Under the pieces are notes generated by a model. It did not search any database. It was not told the DNA's origin and was given only the letters and a program-made list of their open reading frames with translations. From Acanthaster planci (lineage: Eukaryota > Echinodermata > Asteroidea > Valvatida > Acanthasteridae), in assembly GCF_001949145.1 (NCBI RefSeq), contig NW_019091355.1, forward strand, positions 3,162,814 through 3,222,813: a DNA stretch of 60,000 nucleotides. Direction: 5' to 3'. Positions 49,233-60,000 of this stretch are shown in pieces. Made by a program: the position numbers and the translations under genes. The stretch's first letter is position 1, and each line of letters begins with the position of its first letter.

Positions 49233-50894
49233 TGAGAAAACATGACTAGTCTTCTGTAATCATTTACCTTTTTCTACATGCTAAGTAATTTATGGTCTTC
49301 TTCAGCGAGTAACACGGATCGTCAGTACTGTCTTACAACCAAGATGGTCAGAGAGACTGAGCAGTATTTCTGCCGCTGATTGTTGAAAATCAGGCATTGT
49401 TCTTAACCAGGCAGTTGGGGAGGGCAAATTTGAATATCTTTCAAGCAAGAAATATTCTTTTCTTTTTTTCTTTTTTTCACTCTTAGCTGTGAGAAGTTGC
49501 TCCTATACCAGGGCATACAAGATGAGGGTAGCATCCAAACAAAAGCAAGGAACATCATTTTCTTTGAAACACAAAAGTTGCTGTCAACATTTGAAAGTTT
49601 CATTTCACTAGAAAATCTCAGGAAAGTGTCTGTCATTTTGAGAAGGGGCTATGTTCATGAGATTTGGCTGGGAAAATTCTCTTTCAGCGTGCACCATTAA
49701 CTCAGCATTTCCAGAACACCTATAAAGATGATTTTTTTTTGTTTTGAAGTGCTTTTTTCCCAGTTAGCTGTTGGTTTATGCGTCATTGAGTGCTAAGTAA
49801 TTGCTTCGTAGAAGGAACGGTCAAATGTAATAATTCACTCTGACCCACGTTGTTACCCATACACTTTCTGTACCATGGACATATGTACTACAGCCAACAT
49901 GTGCCTTGTCACCATCTAAGGGGTTCTGTTTTGACGCCTAGGCGAGTAGATGTGCAAGTCGTTTTTTAGTTTTTTTTATTCTCTCTTTTTTTTCTGCTGA
50001 AGGAAAAGTTGTGGTGTTTCATGGTTCCTATACATGTATTGAGATATTTTCTACCAAAAAGGTGCTTAACATAGCTGTGCATGTGCTGCCCTAGAGTTGA
50101 CATAATTCCAGAACTATCAGTCCATCAATCAGAGGAACTCTTCCAACCCCCTCCCCGGAAAAGGACCCTAAATGGTGGGAAATGGCTAGCTCTTTCCGTA
50201 CGCTCTGACGTCTCATGACCATGAAAACTACCTGTAATATAAATATTATATGATGATTTTCTGTTTGCCTTTACACCGAGGTGTATTGTAATATTATTTG
50301 TACAGTGTTCTAGATAGTTAGAAATATCTTAATCTTGAAATATATTTTGTAAACTTAGCAAGTATGTGGTCCATATTCAAACCAAATATTTTTCAGTATT
50401 CTCCAGTGATTGGTTGTATGCATTTATGTACTGAGTAATTTCTCCAGAAACTGGTTTTAAGGGCATGTACAGTGCACATTGACATGATTTTTTCTGTTTT
50501 AATCAATGCCATCGTTTCACACCGGCACACAGCATTAGTTTACTTTGACCAGAATGTTGTCCACATGTATCATTCTTATTATTTACATGCAGGGGTGCGC
50601 GGTTTGTTTGTAAAAAATCTCCGTCCCGCTGCTGTCCAGTGCAACCCAAAATTACACGTCTGTTGTCGTAGTAGTGCTCTAAATTATTTTTGAAAGTCTT
50701 TACCTGCCTCTTTCAACCATTAACAACCTACCAACCATTTCTTTGACTTTTTATTTTGGTTCCTTGTTGTCAATTTTGGGGATGATTTATGACATAAGAA
50801 CTACTGTCTCTCTGTTAACCTCATGCCTTCCATGTACAAAATTATGGTTTCTCGTAGATTGATCATGATTGAGTTTTGTATTCCACCACGTGTG

Positions 50895-51888
50895 TACCAA
50901 AGATCATATAGTGCCGCGTAGCGGCGCAAGAGGGGTAATTCGACCATAAAGGTGTTATCACCATAAGCGCCATTCGAGTGTGAACGTTCACGTGTACGTA
51001 CGTGTGTGCGTGCCTGCGCGATACACATGAACACGTACATGAGCGCGGCGCTATACAATCTTTGGCATTCACTTCGGCAGTCTATACAGGCGCTTACGGT
51101 GCATTAACATGCACTGCGCAGTCGTAGTCCAACCAGAATGGCGCCCATGTGATAACAACGTTTTACGCATATTCATGGTGAAGTTTCCCATCTTGCGCCG
51201 CTAAGCGGCGCTATACGATCTTTGGTGAATACGTCGTTCACACAACGATGTGTGTAAAAGATATTACGGCGAGAACCAGCGCGTGAACCAACACGCGCGC
51301 GTTCTGCATTCGTTTGCATTGCACTTTCTGGTTCACACTAATTACGTCACACTTCGATACTCTATTCCGTTCGTGACTTTGTCACAAAGGCAGACTCGCC
51401 ACGATTTGCAGGCTCTCATTGGACAACCCCTGAAGTTGTGCGTTAACTTCCTGTTCTATGGTTCCAGATAAACGGTGATCAATGCGTGTAACCCTATGTG
51501 CAGTGCACGTGTGCACTGGGTGTGGTTTAAACTGAAGTGACGTCACACTTACGAGCCGGATAGACTACCGAAGTGTGACATCATTTAGAACCAGTAGATA
51601 ACGTACAAACGAATGGAGTACGTGCGTGCATTGGTTCACGCGCGGGTAGGGTATTATTGGGTGCGTTCGATTAGATTGCTAATGATTTTTACACACATAA
51701 GTGTGCGCGTGACGTTTTCACTTCAGTACTCGTACCGAAGTGTGACGTCACTGTGAACCAGAAAGTGTCGTACAAACGAATGGAGTACGCGCGCGTGTTG
51801 GTTCACGCGCTGGTTCTAGCGCTAATGCCTTTTACACATATTGTGCGTGTGACGTATTCACTTCGGCACTCTGTAACAGTTGTCTCTG
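50895..51888. mobile_element. Nested cluster of related inverted-repeat elements
   Basis: Direct copies start at about 51566 and 51736 (ACCGAAGTGTGAC), each ending in GCGTGACGTNTTCACTTC-like sequence. An inverted copy lies at 51227-51361. Around these, 50895-50975 (ACCAAAGATCATATAGTGCC...) is the imperfect complement of 51125-51226, giving a larger foldback. The terminal motif CCGAAGTG appears at both ends in opposite orientation. GC-rich strings such as GCCGCGTAGCGGCGC are themselves palindromic. No transposase frame is present. Confidence 0.75.
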
Positions 51889-52070
51889 TATCATATGACA
51901 ATTGAGGCAATACTTGGTGTCTATCCTTTCGGAAAAAAAATCAGTGGATTTCCCCGTTATAGGAGATGAATGTTAAAAGAAGTGAAGATAAAGAAAGTGT
52001 GTGATTTTATCTCCTACAGAAATTTATAAGGTATGAAGTCATTTGTATTTTTGTCTGTTTTGTTTATTTT

Positions 52071-52088
52071 GTGTGTGTGTGTGTGTGT
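52071..52088 (+). repeat. (GT)9 microsatellite
   Basis: Nine uninterrupted GT units in intergenic DNA upstream of the dehydrogenase gene. Confidence 0.95.
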
Positions 52089-52886
52089 CTTTTTGAATCC
52101 GGAAGTAGGAGGCCTACCTCCTACCTCCTCTCAAAATGGTCACGCTAATGAGTAGACGCAGTTGCAGGGGTGGGATATATGGAGACGAACGCACGCACTA
52201 TTTCGATTTTACCCCAGTTCATGCCACGCCCCCGTGTTCAATATTTGGAACAAGGTTTACATGCAACTGCCTCCAATTATTAATTAGTAAGTTTGAACCG
52301 AAACTGAAGGGTTCCCCCTCAGAAAATCCCGCTCCCTAGGTTCCAAAGTTACCCTTGAAAGAGGGCCCGGATAACATAACGCACTCGTCTTGTTATTCTC
52401 ACTTTCCCTGTCAAAAAAGTTGTCTACTGGGGCTGAATGTTTCGTCGTCATCCTCGTTTTTCCCCAGGGGAAAATTCAACGTTGGGGAATACAGTGTAAT
52501 CGTACTAATCCCATTATGCTTTGGAACTAAACACGGGGAACTCTCCGCTTGGTTTGGTGCACGTCTGCATGTGATCTAGCTCGTGGGTTGACTATCAAGG
52601 AAGCGTCGAGTGCACCTGTATTTTGGACCTTGTAGTTTATGGTCACACTCTCTTGTTCTTTTCGATATGTTTGCACTGTTGCTAAATATAACCCCACCGG
52701 TTATGAATAGGATCTTTCCTCGCTGTTGTTTACCGAAGTTGAACTTGTCTGAATCAACTTCTTTGGGAATATTTCCACGCTTATGCGGTAAAGTCTTCGA
52801 CTGGTTTACGAAGAATAAATGCAGCTTTGGTTGTCCTGGCAGTAAACACTTGGTTCGAGTATTCAAGGAATTTCAAACTGTGGAGA

Positions 52887-55800
52887 ATGGCACGAAACAT
52901 CGTTTTGATCACCGGCTGTTCTTCTGGGATTGGACTAGCGACAGCCGTGCGTTTGGCCAAGGATCCCGAACACAGATACAAGGTTGGTGGAGAACCTTTC
53001 TACTGATTCCTGCGACATAGGAAGGCCTGTGTCTTTTCTATTTTCTCGGGCTTCGGGTTTGCTTGCACTGATCCCATGTTAGGAAAGCGCGCATCTGCAA
53101 ACTTGACTCGTGTCCGAGCCTGCTGAATCCAGCACTGGGCCTCTTAACCAAATCCAGTAACAGGTTACACGTACCGTACATGCATCCTAACTACCGGATT
53201 ATTTCGAACATTTATTGACATACATGTATACGACACTTATTGTCCCTTTTTCCATTTTGGAGATGGATCATCCCGGCCCTAACTAAAGCCCCCCCCCCCC
53301 GTTTCAGCATTTCTAAGACATTACAGGCTGGGCCCCTCTGCTTCATCGAGAGCGCAAACCGAAGAGGAATAGAAATGCCTTTTGGATATTACCATCTTCT
53401 TTTAAAAAAGGTTTGTTCCTTGACCTACAAACCTGTGAGATGGAGGAGTTTGGTCATTTGACCTGGTAATTTTCCAGCATTTTTTAAAAGTTAAATCACA
53501 GGCATAATAATGCATTTATTTAATTTTATTTAATCCATCTATGCTCAGCACAACAAATTGGGTCCATTGGAGATCTTGGACTATAGTTTGTTTGTTTTTT
53601 TTAACAAACACTTCATTATTTTCCCCTGGCTATTTTTATCGAGTCTTACACGATAGCACCGAATGGCGGAAGCAATAACAGGTAAGGCCGGTTTGCAATG
53701 CAATATGAGCGGTGCATTTGTTTTGCGAAATCAAATGATCAAAGTTCGTGAACTCATTTGATAAAACCGACCAACGCAAGTTTTGGGTTGGAGGGGTTCT
53801 GCTGGTTTGGGTCAAGACAGGTCCAAATAGGTTGATCTGATGTTGATTAGGTTGGGCTGGAAAATAGAAGTTTACATTGATATACCAATTGATGTAAATA
53901 AAAAACGAGTGAGACCTTCCAAAGGATAGCAAGCACATTTCGTGACAGAGGGGTTCCCGCCAAATGCATTAAAGTAGCTGTTGGCTTAAAAGTAGCTGAC
54001 GCTCTCAGCATATAGCTGGTGGTTCAAGAATGGCTGGTGGGCTGGCCTACACAAAAAGGTAGACACAACCCTAAGCCAAATTTCTACCACTCAGTGAAAA
54101 AAAAATGTTTTCTGGTCCATGTTTTCCTTCTGCTTTGCTTTCTTTTCTTGGTGTTGCACTAGAGAAATCCACTGGCTAAAGTTTTGATATAGATACAGAG
54201 AGAGAGTATTGTAAACAAACACTCTAACACAAAACAAGACAAAACAAAAACAACAAATGCTGGTCCCCGGACTCAGAATGACAGAGGTTGAAATTATTGG
54301 AACGAGTCTGACAATATTATGTAGCTCAGGACACTACTGAGAGATCCCCGATTCTTACTTTGAAGACGCACTGAATTTGTCCCTCCAGGTGTACGCGACA
54401 ATGAGAAACCTTGGGAAGAAAGAGAGGTTAGAGACAGCAGGTGGGGACGCCCTGGACAACACGCTGTTCGTTCGACGGCTGGATGTCACTAAGGACGAAA
54501 CCATTAAGGCTTTGGTGGAGGACATCGTGCGCGAGGACGGCAAGATTGATGTCCTGGGTAATGGTGCACTGAAAATGCATATAAAACTTATATAAGCGAG
54601 GTGGCAGAGTTGCCTCCTGGGCCCATAGTCTGGAATGTGTATAGGGATTGGACATGTTGGGGGGTACCCCTCGGTCTCATTTCTTGCTGGGTATATCCCC
54701 GCTCTAATAGGCCTATGCCTTTTATTTAAATATTATTTAGACGCATTATAACAGATCTGTTTTGCTGGGAAGTTCGCATTTCCGATCCGCGTCTTTCTTC
54801 TGTGCAGTGAATAATGCTGGTTCGTACGGTTGTGATGCCATCTTCCACCAGTCGTTGGAATGGTGTCAAGAGATGATGGATACCAACTTCTGGGGTGCTG
54901 TCCGCCTCACGCGCGCCGTACTTCCCACGATGCAAGAACATCGGTCTGGTAGGATCATCAACATCAGCAGCACATCTGGAATCAATGGTACGCATTGTGA
55001 AATATAAAATAGTTGGAACACCTCGTGCGAAGCGCAGTGAAAACACCCCCCTCCCCGTTCAATGTTGCGGTAACCTATTGGACCAAGATTCGGCCCAACT
55101 TACCCAGGGAGAAATAACATTGACAGGGGGCGAGGGGGAGGCATGTTCCAGTGAGATTTGTCCAGGGTTGTAGCCATAAACCAACCCACTCGAATCCAAT
55201 TCAGCCCAATTCAACTAGCTTCAAGGCTGGTTCATACTTAACGCGAATGCGAAAGCGAAGCGAATTTGACGTCACGAAAAATTTGCTTCGAAATTTCGCT
55301 TGAGGTGAAATGTGTTAAACTATGACGAATTAACAATGCGAATATTTGATCTAACGTCACAAATATTCGTTTGTGTTCAAGTATGACCCTGCCTTAATAA
55401 TTATAGGCCAACCTATACCTGTTGCACCCAACCCAACCCAAACCAAAACCCAATCCAATTCAATCTGAATCACGCCCAACTTCCAAATTGTCCATTGCAG
55501 CTCTCCCCTTCTTCGGCATTTACTCGGCTTCCAAGTTTGCTCTGGAGGGGTACTCTGAATCGATAGCACCGGTTCTGCGGGATGCATTCAACATAAGGTG
55601 AACATTCCTGCCACATACATGTATATATAGATATATATAGTATATATAGATTCCAAGTACATGTACATGTATGTTAGAAACAATAGCCATACGAGATAAA
55701 ATTTGGGGGAGAAAATAGATTGATGAGTATAAATTTAATATTGCAATCTGACCAGCATGAATCACGTGAAAATTTGGGAAGCGACCGTTGTTTGTTGTTG

Positions 55801-57041
55801 TTTGCTTCTGTTTCGTTTCTGTTTGTGTTTGGATTTACACAAGGAGTAGACGCCGTAACAATGACGGATGTTTGTTGTAGAGTGACGAGATCGATTAAAT
55901 CGACGGTACTGCGCGACCAGGTTGCGCTTTACTATAACGTGAACGGAAAGGGAATCTTTCCCATTGTGATTTCCCATAACAGATCTTTCTCAGACTCATC
56001 ATAGTGGGTAATAACCGACAACAGACTGAGCACAGAAATCTACCAAATCCTGTACATTCAAATAAAGTGCGTCAACGAGAAGGCTCTGTATAATAATACG
56101 CTTGACTGGTTAAACACGTACGGGATTGGGGTAGATTTTTGAGCTCAATTTTTCACAAAGGAAAAGAGGTTGGCTGATGGCGTAGTTTATCAACAAATCG
56201 TGCAGTAAGTGGCAAGTTCTATCAAGGACCACCACAGTTAATAAATGGTTGGTTTGTGACGTACCAGCGCATGTGCAGTGAAGTTGAAGTGCTAACGACT
56301 CTAGTCGACAGTTGTCAGGTCGCTGGGCCGAAGGGGTGAAAGGAAGCCGAAGGAAGGACAAAATAGCAAAAGATTAAAGAGAAAATGGTCGCTTACTTGT
56401 GACATATTGTTTTTCCGGCATTTTTTTTATAACTGGTCCTCTCTGCACCGTGCTATTAAAAATGGTTTATCGCAACCAACGATGCAACCAACCTCGACAG
56501 GCTGGTCGCAAATAGTCGACTAGACTAGTCCAACCATCGTCGGCTAGCGTACGTTCAATCAGAGTTGGGGGGGGTAACTACAGTCCTTGATCGAACTTGC
56601 TTATGATTGAGCAATTGCGCAAAAACCGAGCGACGCACCCAAGAGCGATGTATATGGAATATCGTCATCGATTCGCAAGTATTTGCAACTTTGACAACAG
56701 TCAGATATTGGTCCCTCCCCCGCAGAGTCAGTTTGATCCAGCCCAGCGGCGTAGCCACCGACCTCATCGCCAACTTCTACAAAGTCTCGTTCGAAGAGCA
56801 GGCCAAGGACTTTGGCGATGTCCTGCGGCCCGTGTACGTGGACATGATGAACGGTTGGGCAGCCGAGTCGGCCAAGATCGGGCCGATGCAGACGGGGGAG
56901 GACCTGGCCCAGCTGATCCAGGAGGTCGTGGAGACAGAGAACCCGCACCTGAGATACCAGGCCAACGAGACCGTCAAGCAGCTCGCCGGCTGGAAGTGGA
57001 CAGACCCCACGGGCGATAGTTACCTGTCGTCCCTGAAGTGA
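52887..57041 (+). CDS. RDH8: RDH8/HSD17B1-like short-chain dehydrogenase/reductase
   Basis: NAD(P)-dependent oxidoreductase of the retinol / 17-beta-hydroxysteroid dehydrogenase branch (SDR28C type). Exons: 52887-52982, 54389-54557, 54808-54987, 55501-55597, 56726-57041; 858 nt, 285 aa, phases consistent. Seen: cofactor motif TGCSSGIG at 9-16; [15 protein letters not shown], shared closely with RDH8; NNAG at 90-93; catalytic N115 (DTNFWG), S143 (NISSTSG), Y156 and K160 (YSASK), with Ser-Tyr spacing of 13 as in HSD17B1. The usual PG after the active site is SG (QPSGVATDL). The C-terminus (about 175-285) is less conserved and decides substrate, so retinoid versus steroid cannot be settled. No clear membrane segment. 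The start is set by the Rossmann beta-strand [13 protein letters not shown]8 is the closest name; orthology is unproven. Confidence 0.9.
54625..54696 (+). repeat. Copy C of the three-copy dispersed repeat
   Basis: Same 72-bp module as copy B at 28176-28248 and, reversed, copy A at 20380-20432. It is located in intron 2 of the dehydrogenase gene, in the sense orientation. Confidence 0.85.
55223..55395. mobile_element. MITE-like element with AAGGCWGGKTCATACTT ends
   Basis: Left end AAGGCTGGTTCATACTT (55223) and right end AAGTATGACCCTGCCTT (ending 55395) are 17-bp inverted repeats with two mismatches. The interior holds GCGAATGCGAAAGCGAAGCG and a TGACGTCA at 55267-55274. It lies in intron 3 of the dehydrogenase gene. 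Confidence 0.7.
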
Positions 57042-57480
57042 GAAGTACACTGTAGGCAGCGATGTATCATAAAGGAGCTGGGATTGGGGTGAAAAAAGGC
57101 CCATTCGAGACCCAGAAAGAATGCAAACAAGGACGCGAATTTGCTCTCTTAATTTCAAAGCCTCCGACTGTCACAGGAATGACACGGTTTTGAACGAGAA
57201 CATTCAAATATTTAAGACTGAAATTATTTGAATGACAAATTTCTGGAGTTTAATCAACTTATTCTCAGTCTATCAGAATAAGAACAAAAATCGACTCGAA
57301 CTCGTCTTTTCATTGATTTCAGTCGCAGGAAGTGGGTTTTTAAGAGTAAATGTTCACTTTTTGGAAATAAGAGTGCACATTCAACTTCTAATGGAACATA
57401 CTAATATGGGGTGAATCCTGCCTATTCCCTTGACTATCGTTAAATGAGAATGAAGAAAATATACCAACTGTAAATTATTT

Positions 57481-57675
57481 ATGTTAATTTTGGATTTTTG
57501 CCCTGCCCGACGTGTAATTTAACACTGTATGCTCAGTGTATGCCCCCGAAGGCTTGTGGGAAGACCCATCAGCGTACTCGGATGGGTTTTTTTCACAAAC
57601 CTTCGGGGGCATACACTGAGCATACAGTGTTCAAATACACGTCGGGCAGGGCAAAACTCCAAAATTAATTTACAT
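57481..57675. mobile_element. Long foldback element in the probable 3' UTR of the dehydrogenase gene
   Basis: Left arm 57481-57563 and right arm 57593-57675 are inverted repeats, about 94% identical over the central 63 bp (GCCCTGCCCGACGTGTA through CACTGTATGCTCAGTGTATG and CCCCCGAAGG). The 29-bp spacer itself has ACCCATC...GATGGGT. The RNA would form a very stable hairpin. No coding content. Confidence 0.85.
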
Positions 57676-58014
57676 CTCCCCGGCGCAAATCCATCTTTGA
57701 AATTATTTATGCTTCTGAAAGACTATCTATGGACAACATGAATTTTAAGTAAGAACAACCAAAACAAACCAACAAACTCCTTGGGAATTTTAAGCTACAC
57801 TGGGCAGGGTGGCAACTTCTTGAGTTGACAGAGACAAACACTGGGTTCTTATCGTGTGGTGGCGTGCTCCATGATTGGAGTTTACGGCATTTACGGTCGT
57901 TTAATTAATTGTTTTCTTACCACTTTTTATGATCAACGGTTGTAATAACTATGTTATTCTTGCAGTTCCTACGGGATGTGTTTTATCGTGATTGATGTTT
58001 TCTGGTGCAGTTTC

Positions 58015-58020
58015 AATAAA
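58015..58020 (+). terminator. Candidate polyadenylation signal for the dehydrogenase gene
   Basis: AATAAA within TTTCAATAAAACAG, followed by T/G-rich sequence (GATTTGTGTTTTTG). First canonical hexamer downstream of the stop codon. Confidence 0.45.
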
Positions 58021-59615
58021 ACAGTGCTGCCGTAAATGATTTGTGTTTTTGCGCACGTGTTGGACAGGAAAAGTTTCCAAAACTTGTCCGAGGAGAGGCA
58101 ACGTTTTATTCTTGCCATGTGGAAAAAAATGAATGAAATATACTGTCAACAGAGGGCGCCTATCAGCCGGTCCACGCCACCAGATCAAGGGAACCTTTTC
58201 TCTTCCCACGCTCTCCCCATCCCTCAAAACCATTTCCCATCCTAGCACAACTTTTAAAGTACATGTAGTTTGTTTGGTCCTTTTAAAATGTCACGGGTGA
58301 CTGGTCCACTTCCGCAGCACTGTTAAAGCGGCTTACTTAATCTACATAATCTCGCTCCTTTTTTGTGGGATGGTTCGAGAGAAAAGATCTGTTCATTTCA
58401 CCCCATGTGCACTCAAGCATAAAGAACAGCAGGTTTTTCAAAAGGGCGCTTGTTACACAAACGAACGCTAGGGGGCCGACTGCGTTGTCTGATTAGTTAA
58501 GCGGTCCACCATTTAGGGCTAGGGCTCATTGCTGCATAGATCAATAGCAAAATCCAAAGTCGCAGTCACAAAATGCCCACTTACTTAGGACAACTTTTAC
58601 GTACAGCCTAGCCTCATGCACTTTGCACGTACTGTAAGTAGTCACGCACGCACACGTTTGAGGCCTAGCCACGGAAACACAGCCGTCGACCGCTTCAGGA
58701 TTCTACTCCTTAAGGAACTCTTCACGGTCACCGGGTGTTTCCCCGACGACTTTGGTCTTAAAAGCGTGCCAGTTGTCTCTGCAGATTCTCTGGATTGTCG
58801 GTGTGTACTTCCAGGGAACTGACTGATTGTGACTGTGGCGTTTGGTGTTAGGCAGTTGGGAAAAACATCCCAAGAAGTAACAAGACTTGTTCGGTCTGCC
58901 GTTGGTGGTCCGCTGGGTCTGAAGGGTTCAACGTGCCGTGAACAGTTCACCGCCGAACTGACCGGGGTCTTTGCCTCACTGCGTGCCACCTCGGATCCGA
59001 ACGGGTCGGTGCCGGCTGTTTTCCAGCTTTAGTGCTGTGGTTTCTCGAGAGCTGTCAACATCCTGCTGCTCGGGTCGTCTGATGGTGGATTGAAACGAAA
59101 GCGTTCGTCTGTACCTCTTGTAACATCTGCAGGAAATGTGTGTCAGGCCTGTTGGAATGAATGCATGTTGAGTTGAACATCCAAAGTTTAGTCGGCCTCC
59201 GTCGTCAATCACTCTAGCCTAGGAAATACCATTCTTTTGCTTTGCTCGACCGTCATCATGGCCTAGTTTGCTCTCTCTTCTGAACGGGAGTTTCATACAA
59301 AAGTTGGAGCCCCCATTCTGCAAGGATGCGACTGTCTCCCCTGTAGAATTTGGGCAAAGCAACATCAAAGCAGCACCATAAACTGTACTGACTCAGTCAA
59401 GCAGTTTGTGGAAACTTTATATTGTCAATTTATCTTTCTGTGGTGCACAGTTTTTTTCAGCTGCATTGGGATCGGAAATAATAGTGAGAAAGTCTTCGTT
59501 GCTGGAGCAATTGGCATTGCCGCATCCATCACAGAGGATTATAATCACCAGCATGTGTTCGACCGTCATTTGGATGTGACAAGGGAGATTTCCTGATGAC
59601 AATTCTGACTTGAAA

Positions 59616-59703
59616 ATGACGAAGAGTAATGTGACAAGAACTTGCTACGCAAGTTGGATTCTCCTTGGTGCTTCCATATTGTTGTATGCAGCGAGGGTCC
59701 AAG
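59616..59703 (+). CDS. Probable first coding exon of a secreted or membrane protein (partial)
   Basis: An ATG at 59616 opens a 29-codon stretch ending at a good donor CAAG|gtatgt (59704). The peptide has a short polar start (MTKSNVTRTC) and a hydrophobic core (WILLGASILLYAA), as in a signal peptide. The exon ends in phase 1, a common phase after signal-peptide exons. Nothing identifies the product; downstream exons lie beyond the window or after a long intron. Confidence 0.45.
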
Positions 59704-60000
59704 GTATGTTCAAACTAGAAAAAAGATGTTTAGTGGTCATCAATTACTATTTTCCATATACAGACAACACTTTATGCCCCTGTGCCCAAACGTATGAGAC
59801 TTGTCCGAAAAGTGTTTTCTAAGTAAATATTTTGGAATTTTCTCAGCTGAATTTCACTTTTTGGAATATGTTATCGCTTTCCGAGGGCTGTTCTAACATT
59901 TGGAGATATACCTAGTATTGTTTATTGGTTTATGGAACTCTTCCCTTCTGTAAATCATGGAAATGTACATACATGTATATAATTGTAATGTACGGCATTT
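59704..60000. other. Start of an intron or intergenic DNA; nothing else seen
   Basis: AT-rich sequence with a TACATACATGTATATAATT palindromic patch near 59970. No exon recognised. Confidence 0.4.

Larger units (their letters stand above)
49233..52886. other. Intergenic region: coiled-coil gene 3' UTR, repeat cluster, SDR 5' region
   Basis: No further exons seen. The first 1-1.5 kb is probably 3' UTR of the coiled-coil gene, although I found no clean AATAAA. The repeat cluster 50895-51888 and a GT microsatellite at 52071-52088 follow. The last 300-500 bp before 52887 are probably promoter and 5' UTR of the dehydrogenase gene. Confidence 0.5.
57042..59615. other. Dehydrogenase 3' UTR and intergenic DNA
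   Basis: An AATAAA at 58015-58020 is the first canonical polyadenylation signal I see after the TGA at 57039-57041, so the 3' UTR may be about 1 kb. A CTCF-like string CAACAGAGGGCGC lies at 58147-58159. From 58616 to 59032 the + strand has one frame interrupted by a single TGA (58820-58822), with no known similarity; it may be 5' UTR of the next gene. Confidence 0.5.

Noticed and set aside
52610-53020. 136-residue frame overlapping the dehydrogenase start
   Set aside because: It reads exon 1 in the wrong frame; the frame giving TGCSSGIG and continuing through five exons is correct.
56597-57158. Alternative frames of 140-185 residues over the last dehydrogenase exon
   Set aside because: GC-rich exon shadows; only the frame continuing PSGVATDL from the upstream exons is supported.
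58616-59032. Single frame interrupted by one TGA, possible pseudogene
   Set aside because: No similarity I can recognise, and the opposite strand is also open; evidence is too weak to call a pseudogene.

Overview
The window is eukaryotic, not bacterial. Genes are split into many short exons (about 40-320 bp) joined by GT-AG introns of a few hundred bases to 2.7 kb. Intergenic DNA is AT-rich and full of small foldback and terminal-inverted-repeat elements, and there is one assembly gap (Ns, 20433-20598). Protein content (anthrax-toxin-receptor family, TMEM145/GPR180 family, CFAP299, RDH8/HSD17B1-type SDR) together with the repeat style suggests a marine invertebrate deuterostome, for example an echinoderm or hemichordate, possibly a lancelet. 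The phylum cannot be fixed from the sequence alone. I rebuilt the gene models by hand from splice sites. In each complete model all exon phases agree and the coding sum is a multiple of three.

Layout: (1) 165-2968, + strand: last exons of an unrecognised gene encoding a low-complexity, Q/H/P/S-rich tail. (2) 2969-9220: intergenic, with at least three small inverted-repeat elements. (3) 9221-20823, +: ANTXR-family receptor, 15 exons, 489 aa, with signal peptide, VWA domain with intact MIDAS residues, one membrane span and a conserved cytoplasmic region; its 3' UTR probably ends just after 23037. (4) 26578-34971, -: TMEM145-like seven-transmembrane protein, 14 exons, 616 aa, with one GC-AG intron; it converges tail-to-tail with the ANTXR gene. 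(5) 36602-39199, -: CFAP299 orthologue, 5 exons, 233 aa. (6) 41192-49232, +: a 583-aa coiled-coil protein I do not recognise, 14 coding exons plus a likely 5' UTR exon ending at 39584; it is head-to-head with CFAP299 across a short shared promoter region with RFX-like half-sites. (7) 49233-52886: repeat-rich intergenic DNA with nested copies of an element carrying CRE-like TGACGTCA sites. (8) 52887-57041, +: RDH8/HSD17B1-like short-chain dehydrogenase, 5 exons, 285 aa, with a complete Asn-Ser-Tyr-Lys set. (9) 59616-59703, +: probable first exon (signal peptide) of a gene that runs off the window.

The genes do not form an operon or an obvious pathway. The one pairing with a likely functional meaning is CFAP299 and the divergent coiled-coil gene, which may be co-regulated in ciliated cells. 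I saw no CRISPR array, rRNA, canonical tRNA gene, viral gene or defence island. The most interesting material is the unidentified coiled-coil gene and the dispersed-element families placed in introns, promoters and a 3' UTR.
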